Under the pieces are notes generated by a model. The model saw nothing but the letters and a program-made list of their open reading frames with translations. It made no database searches and was not told the origin of the DNA. The translations under genes and the position numbers were made by a program. Shown piece by piece: positions 56,623-64,000 of a stretch of 64,000 bases of DNA. Each line of letters starts with the position of its first letter. Position 1 is the stretch's first letter. The DNA comes from Theropithecus gelada (taxonomy: Eukaryota; Chordata; Mammalia; Primates; Cercopithecidae), in assembly GCF_003255815.1 (NCBI RefSeq), contig NC_037689.1, positions 141,413,789 through 141,477,788 of the forward strand, written 5' to 3'.

Positions 56623-59600
56623 TCAATTCCCACCTATGAGTGAGAACATGTGGTATTTGGTTTTCTGTTCTTGAGATAGTTTGCTGAGAATGATGGTTTC
56701 CAGCTGCATCTATGTCCCTACAAATGACACGAACTCATCCTTTTCAATGGCTGCATAGTATTCCATGGTGTATATGTGCCACATTTTCTTAATCCAGTCT
56801 GTCACTGATGGACATTTGGGTTGATTCCAAGTCTTTGCTATTGTGAATAGTGCCGCAGTAAACATACATGAGCATGTGTCTTTATAGCAGCATGACTTAT
56901 AATCCTTTGGGTATATCCCCAGTAATGAGATGGCTGGGTCAAATGGTATTTCTTGTTCTAGCTCCTTGAGGAATCGCCACACTGTTTTCCACAATGGTTG
57001 AACTGGTTTACAGTCCCACCAACAGTGTAAAAGCATTCCTATTTCTCCACATCCTCTCCAGCACCTGTTGTTTCCTGATTTTTTTAATGATTGCCATTCT
57101 AACTGGTATGAGATGGTATCTCATTGTGGTTTTGGTTTGCATTTCTCTGATGACGAGTGATGATGAGCATTTTTTCTTGTGTCTGTTGGCTGTATGAATG
57201 TCTTCTTTTGAGAAGTGTCTGTTCATATCCTTTGCCCACTTTTTGATGTGGTTGTTTGTTTTTTTTCTTGTAAATTTGACTGAGTTCTTTATAGGTTCTG
57301 GATATTAGCCCTTTGTCAGATGAGTAGATTGCAAAAATCTTCTCCCATTCTGTAGGTTGCCTGTTCACTCTGATGGTAGTTTCTTTTGCTGTGCAGAAGC
57401 TCTTTAGTTTAATGAGATCCCATTTGTCAATTTTGGCTTTTGTTGCCATTGCTTTTGGTGTTTTACATATGAAGTCCTTGCCCATGCCTATGTCCTGAAT
57501 GGTATTGCCTAGGTTTTCTTCTAGGGTTTTTATGGTTTTAGGTCTAACATTTAAGTCTCTAATCCATCTTGAATTAATTTTCATATAAGGAGTAAGGAAA
57601 GGATCCAGTTTCAGCTTTCTACTTATGGCTAGCCAATTTTCCCAGCACCATTTATTAAATAGGGAATCCTTTCCCCATTTCTTGTTTTTGTCAGGTTTGG
57701 CAAAGATCAGATAGCTGTAGATGTGTGGTATTATTTCTGAGGACTCTGTTCTGTTCCATTGGTCTATATCTCTGTTTTGGTACCAGTACCATGCTGTTTT
57801 GGTTACTGTAGCCTTGTAGTATAGTTTGAAGTCAGGTAGCATGATGCCTCCAGTTTTGTTCTTTTGACTTAGGATTGTCTTGGCAATGTGGGCTTTTTTT
57901 GGTTCCATGTGAACTTTAAAGCAGTTTTTTCCAATTCTGTGAAGAAACTCATTGGTAGCTTGATGGGGATGGCATTGAATCTATAAATTACCTTGGGCAG
58001 TATGGCCATTTTCATGATATTGATTCTTCCTATCCATGAGCATTGTATGTTCTTCCATTTGTTTGGGTCCTCTTTTATTTCACTGAGCAGTGGTTTGTAG
58101 TTCTCCTTGAAGAGGTCCTTTACATCCCTTGTAAGTTGGATTCCTAGGTATTTTATTCTCTTTGTAGCTATTGTGAATGGGAGTTCATTCATGATTTGGC
58201 TCTCTGTTTGTCTGTTACTGGTGTATAAGAATGCTTGTGATTTTTGCACATTAATTTTGTATCCTGAGAGTTTGCTAAAGTTGCTTATCAGCTTAAGGAG
58301 ATTTTGGGCTGAGATGATGGGGTTTTCTAAATATACAATCATGTCATCTGCAAACAGGGACAATTTGACTTCTTCTTTTCCTAACTGAATACCCTTGATT
58401 TCTTTCTCTTGCCTGATTGCCCTAGCCAGAACTTCCAACACTATGTTGAATAGGAGTGGTGAGAGAGGGCATCCCTGTCTTGTGCCAGGTTTCAAAGGGA
58501 ATTTTTCCAGTTTTTGCCCATTCAATATGATATTGGCTGTGGGTTTGTCATAAATAGCTCTTATAATTTTAAGATATGTTCCATCAATACCAAATTTATT
58601 GAGAGTTTTTAGCATGAAGGGCTATTGAATTTTGTCAAAGGCCTTTTCTGCATCTATTGAGATAATCATGTGGTTTTTGTCCTTGGTTCTGTTTATATGC
58701 TGGATTATGTTTATTGATTTGTGTATGTTGAACCAGCTTTGCATCCCAGGGATGAAGTCCACTTGATCATGGTGGATAAGGTTTTTGATGTGCTGCTGGA
58801 TTCGGTTTGCCAGTATTTTATTGAGGATTTTTGCATCGATGTTCATCAGGGATATTGGTCTAAAATTCTCTTTTTTTGTTGTGTCTCTGCCAGGCTTTGG
58901 TATCAGGATGATGTTGGCCTCATAAAATGAGTTAGGGAGGATTCCCTCTTTTTCTATTGATTGGAATAGTTTCAGAAGGAATGGTACCAGCTCCTCCTTG
59001 TACCTCTAATAGAATTCGGCTGTGAATTCGTCTAGTCCTGGACTTTTTTTGGTTGGTAGGCTATTAATTATTGCCTCAATTTCAGAGCCTGCTATTGGTC
59101 TATTCAAGGATTCAACCTCTTCCTGGTTTAGTCTTGGAAGAGTGTAAGTGTCCAGGAAATTATCCATTTCTCCTAGGTTTTCCAGTTTATTTGCGTAGAG
59201 GTGTTTATAGTATTCTCTGATGGTAGTTTGTATTTCTGTGTGGTCGGTGGTGATATCCCTTTTATCATTTTTTATTGCATCTATTTGATTCTTCTCTCTT
59301 TTCTTCTTTATTAGTCTTGCTAGCGGTCTATCAATTTTGTTGATCTTTTCAAAAAACCAACTCCTGGATTCATTGATTTTTTGGAGGTTTTTTTGTGTCT
59401 CTATCTCCTTCAGTTCTGCTCTGATCTTAGTTATTTCTTGCCTTCTGCTAGTTTTCGAATGTGTTTGCTCTTGCTTCTCTAGTTCTTTTAATTATGATTG
59501 TGATGTTAGGGTGTCAGTTTTAGATCTTTCCTGCTTTCTCTTGTGGGCATTTAGTGCTATAAATTTCCCTTTACACACTGCTTTTAATGTGTCCCAAAGA

Positions 59601-59948
59601 TTCTGATATGTTGTATCTTTGTTCTCATTGGTTTCAAAGAACATCTTGATTTCTGTCTTCATTTCGTTATGTACCCAGTAGTCATTCAGGAGCAGGTTGT
59701 TCAATTTCCATGTAGTTGAGCAGTTTTGATTGAGTTTCTTAGTCCTGAGTTCTAGTTTGATTGCACTGTGGTCTGAGAGACAGTTTGTTATAATTTCTGT
59801 TCTTGTACATTTGCTGAGGAGTGCTTTACTTCCAACTATGTGGTCAATTTTGGTATAAGTGCGATATGGTGCTGAGAAGAATGTGTATTCTATTGATTTG
59901 GGGTGGAGAGTTCTGTAGATGTCTATTAGGTCCACTTGGTGCAGAGCT
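56623..59948 (-). pseudogene. L1PA ORF2, 5' deleted, otherwise long open stretches
   Basis: Segments: 59492-59935 (endonuclease: DHIVGSKALLSKC, LSDHSAIKLELRTKKLN), 58622-58846 (fingers, HHDQVDFIPGMQSWFN), 57869-58615 (248 codons, with GTRQGCPLSPLLFNI and the RT loop SLFADDMIVY intact), 57099-57908 (269 codons, thumb and linker) and 56710-57036 (C-terminal). The N-terminal part of the endonuclease, including its first catalytic residues, is gone through the deletion. Frameshifts and stops separate the pieces, so no active enzyme is made. Confidence 0.93.
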
Positions 59949-60044
59949 TTGTTCTGTTGCTGGCGATGAGCTGTGTTCCTCTGGAGGGGGAAATGTGCTC
60001 TGATTTTTTGAATTTCCAGCTTTTCTGCACTGCTTTTTCCCCAT
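59844..60044 (-). pseudogene. Chimeric ORF1 stub fused to out-of-frame ORF2
   Basis: A 66-codon frame starts at the normal ORF1 start (MGKKQCRKAGNSKNQS) and keeps 32 ORF1 codons (to ATEQS). It then crosses the junction into ORF2 sequence in another frame (GPNRHLQNSPPQINR) and stops. It lacks the coiled coil and RNA-binding parts. If the 5' UTR promoter were used, this would be the first ORF of the transcript. Confidence 0.85.
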
Positions 60045-61076
60045 CTTTGTGATTTTATCTGCCTTTGGTCTTTGATGATGGTGATGTACTGATGGGGTTT
60101 TGGTGTGGCTGTCCCTTCTATTCGTTAGTTTTCCTTCTAACAGTCAGGACCCTCAGCTGTAGGTCTATTGGAGTTTGCCTGAGGTCCACTCCAGACCTTG
60201 TTTGCCTGGGTATCAGCAGCAGAGGCTGCAGAAGATAGAATATTGCTGAACAGCTAGTGTTCCTGTCTGATTCTTGCTCTGGAAGCTTCATCTCAGGGGT
60301 GTACCTCACCATGTGAGGTGTGAGGTGTTGGTCTGCACTTAGTGGGGAATGTCTCCCAGTTAGGCTACGCAGGGGTCAGGGACCCACTTGAGCGGGCAGT
60401 CTGTCTGTTCTCAGATCTCAACCTCCATGCTGGGAGATCCACTGCTCTCTTCAAAGCTGTCAGACAGGGGCATTTACCTCTGCCGAGGTTTATTCTGCTT
60501 TTTGTTTAGCTATGGCCTGTCCCCAGAGGAGGAGTCTACAGAGGCAGGCCAGCCTCCTTGAGCTGTGGTGGGCTCCACCCAATTCAAGCTTCCTGGAGGT
60601 TTGTTTACCTACTTAAGCCTCAGCAATGGCGGGCGCCCCTCCCCCAGCCTCGCTGCCGCCTTGCAGTTAGATCTCAGACTGCTGTGCTAGCAATAAGGGA
60701 GGCTCCGTGGACGTGGGACCCTCTGGGCCAGGTGTGGGATATCATCTCCTGGTATGCCCGTTTGCTGAGACCCTTAGTAAAGCGCAGTATTAGGGTGGGA
60801 GTTACCCAGTTTTCCAGGTGTTGTGTGTCTCAATTTCCTTTGGCTAGGAAAAGGAACTCCCTTCTCCCTTGAGCTTCCCAGGTGAGGTGATGCCTCGCCC
60901 TGCTTCAACTCTCGCTGGTCGGGCTGCACCTATGGACCAGCGCCAACTGTCCGACATGCCCCAGTGAGATGAACCCAGTACTTCAGTTGAAAATGCAGAA
61001 TTCGCCCATCTTCTGTGTCACTCACACTGGGAGTTGGAGGCTGGAGCTGTTCCTATTCAGCCGTCTTGGGCACGTA
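60045..61076 (-). promoter_or_regulatory. L1PA 5' UTR, sense and antisense promoter region
   Basis: Homologous to the L1PA 5' UTR along its whole length. The first base or so of the 5' end is missing. The YY1 site near the 5' end (CCATCTTGG on +) reads ccgtcttgg at 61061-61069, one base changed. The antisense promoter known for L1PA 5' UTRs would send transcripts to the right on +. The frame 60558-60872 (+, 104 codons) lies in this antisense direction and is probably chance. Confidence 0.85.
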
Positions 61077-61091
61077 CTAACCACTGTTTTA
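61077..61091. repeat. 15-bp L1 target-site duplication, right
   Basis: ctaaccactgtttta, identical to 56383-56397, directly at the 5' end of the L1. Confidence 0.95.
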
Positions 61092-61219
61092 ATTGCAGCT
61101 CTTTCTCACTATGGGGGACATGTTTTTTAAGAATTTATAATTTAAGATTTACATTTATAATTTGTAATTTAAGACAAAATTTTATTTTGTTTAAGAATTC
61201 AGTTTGTACATAGGGAAAT

Positions 61220-61237
61220 TTGAATTGCATATTTTTC
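61220..61237. repeat. 18-bp target-site duplication of the twin-primed L1, left
   Basis: ttgaattgcatatttttc matches 62465-62482 (ttgaattgtatagttttc) at 16 of 18 positions. Confidence 0.75.
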
Positions 61238-62464
61238 TTTTTTTCTTTTTCGAGGATACAAAGCTGAGTTAAACTCTTTTTATTTTATTTTATTTTTCTT
61301 CATTCCTTCTAAAATAATGGGATACCCATGCAGAATGTGCAGTTTTGTTATATAGGTATATGTGTGCCACGGTGATTGCTGCATCTATTGACCCATCCTC
61401 TAAGTTACCTCCCCTCACCCTCCACCCTCCAACAGGCCCTACTGTGTGTTGTTCCCCTCTCTGCGTCCATATGTTCTCAATGTTCAACTACCACTTATGA
61501 GTAAGAACATGCAGTGTTTGGTTTTCTGTTTCTGTGTTAGTTTGCTGAGGGTGATGGCTTCCAACTTCATCCATGTCCCAGGAAAAACATGATCTCATTC
61601 CTTTTTATGGATGCATAGGATTCTATGATGTATATGGACCACATTTTCTGTATCCAATCTATCACTGATGGGCATTTGGGTTGGTTCCATGTCTTTGCTA
61701 TTGTAAATAGTGCTGCAATAAACCCTTTCCTTACATCTTATACAAAAATTAACTCAAGATAAAGACTTAAATGTAAAACCCAAAACCATAAAAACTCTAG
61801 AAGAAAAGCTTGGGAATACCATTCAGGACATAGGTTCGGACAAAGACTTCATGACAAAAATGCCAAAAGCAATTGCAACAAAAGCCAAAATTGACAAATG
61901 GGATCTAATTAAACTAAAGAACTTCTGCACAGCAAAAGAAATTATCATTGTAGTGAACAGGCAACCTACAGAATGGGAGAAGATTTTTGCAATCTACCCA
62001 TCTGACAAAGGTCTAATATCCAGAATTTAAGGAACTTAAACATCTTTACAAGAAGAAAAACAACCCCATCAAAAAGTGAACAAAGGATAAGAACAGACAC
62101 TTCTCAGAAGAAGACATTCAGACAGCCAAAAAACATATGAAAAAAAGCTCAACATCACTGATCATCAGAGAAATGCAAATCAAAACCACAATGAGATACC
62201 ATCTCATGCCAGTCAGAATGGCGATTATTAAAAAGTCAGGAAACAACAGACACTGGCGAGGCGGTGGAGCAATAGGAACGCTTTTACACTGTTGGTGGGA
62301 GTGTAAATTAGTTCAGCCATTGTGGAAGACAGTATGGCAATCCCTCAAGGGTCTGGACCCAGAAATACCATTTGACTTAGCAATCCCATTACTGGGTGTA
62401 TACCCAAATGAATATAAATCATTCTATTCATTCTATTATAAAGACACATCCACACATATGGTTA
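61238..62464 (-). mobile_element. Twin-primed L1 (5' inversion) with probable 3' transduction
   Basis: From left: a T-rich tract (61238-61250), 26 bp of non-L1 sequence (61251-61276, cgaggatacaaagctgagtt and so on), a (TTTTA)-rich tract, the L1 3' UTR and ORF2 end on - (61298-61722), then ORF2 sequence on + (61723-62464). The inverted part ends at ggttattg and the direct part at aataaa, about the same L1 position, as twin priming predicts. Wording (ctattgacccatcctctaag) fits an older L1PA or L1PB1. Confidence 0.85.
61723..62464 (+). pseudogene. Inverted ORF2 segment of the twin-primed L1
   Basis: It codes for the ORF2 region before the C-terminus: on + the DNA reads ccaaaaccataaaaactcta, atgacaaaaatgccaaaagc, aattgacaaatgggatctaa. 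The frame 62137-62538 (133 codons) shows SSTSLIIREMQIKTTMRYH, GTLLHCWWECKLVQPLWK and EIPFDLAIPLLGVYPNEYK, then runs out of L1 at 62464 into flanking DNA. Confidence 0.9.
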
Positions 62465-62482
62465 TTGAATTGTATAGTTTTC
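62465..62482. repeat. 18-bp target-site duplication of the twin-primed L1, right
   Basis: The partner of 61220-61237. Its first three bases (ttg) also fit the L1 sequence at the inversion end, a microhomology. Confidence 0.75.
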
Positions 62483-62639
62483 AAAGAGAGATGGGGAAAC
62501 TAAAATGGTCTGTGGCTGGTATTAAGTTGAAAAAATAAAACTGGATAAATAAGCACTAAAATTGTATTTTAGTTTTGAACATAGCGATAAAGATGTTAAG
62601 TGCACGAAAGATAGGACAAGAGCAAAACAAGTCATTGAG

Positions 62640-62865
62640 GAGCTTGGTGTTGTGGCACATTCCTGTAGACTGGAGTCTGACTTACGTGTGAATCCTGACT
62701 CTAGAGTGTTGCGGAAGTTACTCATGCTCTCTCCTTCCAATGCCTCCTTCGAAAATTAGGATAATATTTACCTTTTAAGATTTTTGCAAGAATTAAGTGA
62801 AATAAGATATAATAATTAACATAGTTCCTGACCTACACAAGGGGCTCCCAGTGAATATCATTGCT
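62640..62865 (+). repeat. MIR remnant
   Basis: It reads actggagtctgacttacgtg, tgaatcctgactctagag, gaagttactcatgctctctc, aaaattaggataatatttac, gaattaagtgaaataagata, in MIR order. Confidence 0.75.
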
Positions 62866-64000
62866 TTACTGCCTTTCCTACGTATGATAGCCATTTTGAT
62901 GATACTTGTAAGATGCTGGACCAATGACTCTGTCGATTGAGGGTATTCTAACTGCAACCCCAAAAAAGAGTACAATCAGTCAATTCATTTAAACAATCAA
63001 TTCTGACAAATAAATAAGTTAATCATTTTCCAAAATAAATTAAAATAAATAAACAAGTATCTAATCCCCCCTTCAATTTTTCATGCTGGCTTTGTATAGA
63101 TCAAATTCAGGTACAGATATCAAACATTTTATCTATGCAGTACTGAACTAATACAGATCAAAAACCACAGAAGATTTTAGTGTTTTGATTTAAATATTAC
63201 ATCAAGTGATTGTTTAAGAATAGTTAAATTATTGGAAGTATTTCACTCTGACTTAAAGCAGACAAGGTAGTTGCCAGATTGAGCTTCTTAGCTACTAATG
63301 CACTTATTACTGGCATTCTACAGCTTTTGTGAGAGATATATTCTTGGAAAACGATATGTAACTTAAAAATGAATGTCAAAAGCAATCTTCTCATAGGAAA
63401 AAAGTGATGAAAAAGGCATGTGAAAATCACTGCTTCATACCCAGCTGCAGCAGCCAAGTCTCTAGGGCTGTAAAACAGAAAAGCTGAGAATCCTCACTGC
63501 TCGAGCCCTATTCTGCAACCAGGACAAGAGGAACCATCCCATGAGTGAAGAAGAGAGACCAAAAGCTTCAACTAAGAATGTCTGTGGAAAGAAATGGCTG
63601 CCAAGTTTATCTGACACCACTTTTAAATGCCCAGCTTAAGGTACTGTCTGAAAGTAGCTTCAGCGAAGATCAATTTTGACTTTTCCCACATCACAGCTTG
63701 CCTAATGAATTTGATGGAACCAAATTTATTTTACTGAAATGACGCAAGGCCAAATAACAAGGAGTTAACAGGAAAAAAAAAAAAAAAAAAAACCACTTTG
63801 CAGTGCAAATGAATAAAAATACGGCACAATCTGCAGGCTTGAATTATTAGAAACCTAGTGCTGAAGTTGGGCCAGTTGCTGTCATTCACTCATAAACTCT
63901 TTATTTGCATTGCCTATTAATGTTCTGATTATTTGCTGAGGACACAATTATTCTGAATAACAACTCAAGTGTGATCATGTGATAATTAAACTATTATACC
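62866..64000. other. Unassigned DNA with an A-run
   Basis: No gene. An A-run of about 19 lies at 63773-63791 without a recognisable element. The frame 63224-63457 (-) has no motif. Confidence 0.45.

Larger units (their letters stand above)
56398..61076 (-). mobile_element. L1PA element with 5' UTR and an ORF1 deletion
   Basis: On -: 5' UTR (61076 to 60045), the first 96 bases of ORF1, a deletion junction at 59945-59948, then ORF2 from near its codon 150 to the stop at 56623-56625, 3' UTR and a poly(A) tail (56398-56425). Length is 4.68 kb against about 6 kb. Perfect 15-bp target-site duplications show one intact insertion. The body is L1PA-like and less decayed than other L1s here, but it still has stops and shifts. 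Confidence 0.95.

Noticed and set aside
57099..58615. Long minus-strand frames of 248 and 269 codons
   Set aside because: They are ORF2 of an L1PA element (RT loop FADD, C-terminal motifs), lie between its target-site duplications, and are separated by frameshifts. Not a host gene.
59945..59948. ORF1/ORF2 junction as an RNA splice product
   Set aside because: No GT-AG pair can be placed at the join by comparison with the usual L1 sequence; a 4-bp microhomology explains it better.
60558..60872. 104-codon plus-strand frame in GC-richer DNA
   Set aside because: It is antisense to an L1PA 5' UTR. An antisense ORF (ORF0) is known in primate L1 5' UTRs, but this frame is not at the matching place with certainty and I could not confirm its start.
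1..64000. tRNA, rRNA, snRNA or microRNA genes
   Set aside because: The only tRNA-like sequences are MIR SINE remnants. I saw no intact cloverleaf and no known small RNA; a covariance-model scan would be needed to be sure.

Overview
This is primate nuclear DNA, most likely human or another catarrhine. It carries AluY and AluS copies, L1PA-type LINE-1 elements with their own 5' UTR, and a HERV9-type LTR12, a family restricted to Old World monkeys and apes. These sit on older mammalian repeats (MIR, L2, HAL1, MER5A, MaLR LTRs). The base composition is AT-rich. I find no cellular protein-coding gene, no exon set and no RNA gene. The open frames that make sense are decayed retrotransposon ORFs; the rest look like chance.

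Layout. 1-5.1 kb: mostly unassigned DNA with an Alu fragment, a trinucleotide repeat, a MIR and two L2 tails. 5.1-11.8 kb: an old L1 on the + strand (5' UTR, ORF1, ORF2), broken by two Alus, a short Alu-derived patch, tandem repeats and many stops. 11.8-14.0 kb: unassigned. 14.4-16.3 kb: a 5'-truncated L1PA on the - strand with clear target-site duplications. 16.4-28.4 kb: single-copy-like AT-rich DNA with old L2/MIR/MER5A/MaLR pieces and several local duplications. 28.4-34.3 kb: a HAL1/L1M remnant, three Alus, a MIR and an old LTR-like repeat. 35.0-38.6 kb: an L2 split by MER5A and an AluJ, another Alu, a MADE1 end, and a class I ERV LTR split by an LTR12. 38.6-44.7 kb: three L2 tails, then a nested stack (L1M, then a hAT DNA transposon, then an L1). 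46.9-50.2 kb: L1M, L2 (one piece with a recognisable endonuclease motif) and an MSTA/B LTR. 50.8-51.7 kb: a compact complex rearrangement. 51.9-55.2 kb: an L1 with a repeated ORF1 segment and a large ORF2 deletion. 56.4-61.1 kb: an L1PA on the - strand with its 5' UTR but most of ORF1 deleted. 61.2-62.5 kb: a twin-primed (5'-inverted) L1 with an apparent short 3' transduction. 62.5-64 kb: a MIR and unassigned DNA.

The features do not form a pathway. The window is a record of retrotransposition and of short templated rearrangements. The items best worth a second look are the rearranged locus at 50.8-51.7 kb (tandem, inverted and deleted direct copies fitting a multi-step template switch), the 57-bp Alu patch in L1 ORF1 that looks copied from an Alu 0.9 kb away, the ORF1/ORF2 deletion junction near 59.95 kb, the twin-primed L1 with a possible transduction, and a 120-bp near-identical duplication (19.3 and 21.2 kb). 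I do not see an undescribed functional system. Repeat family names rest on recognition by eye, and subfamily names are tentative.
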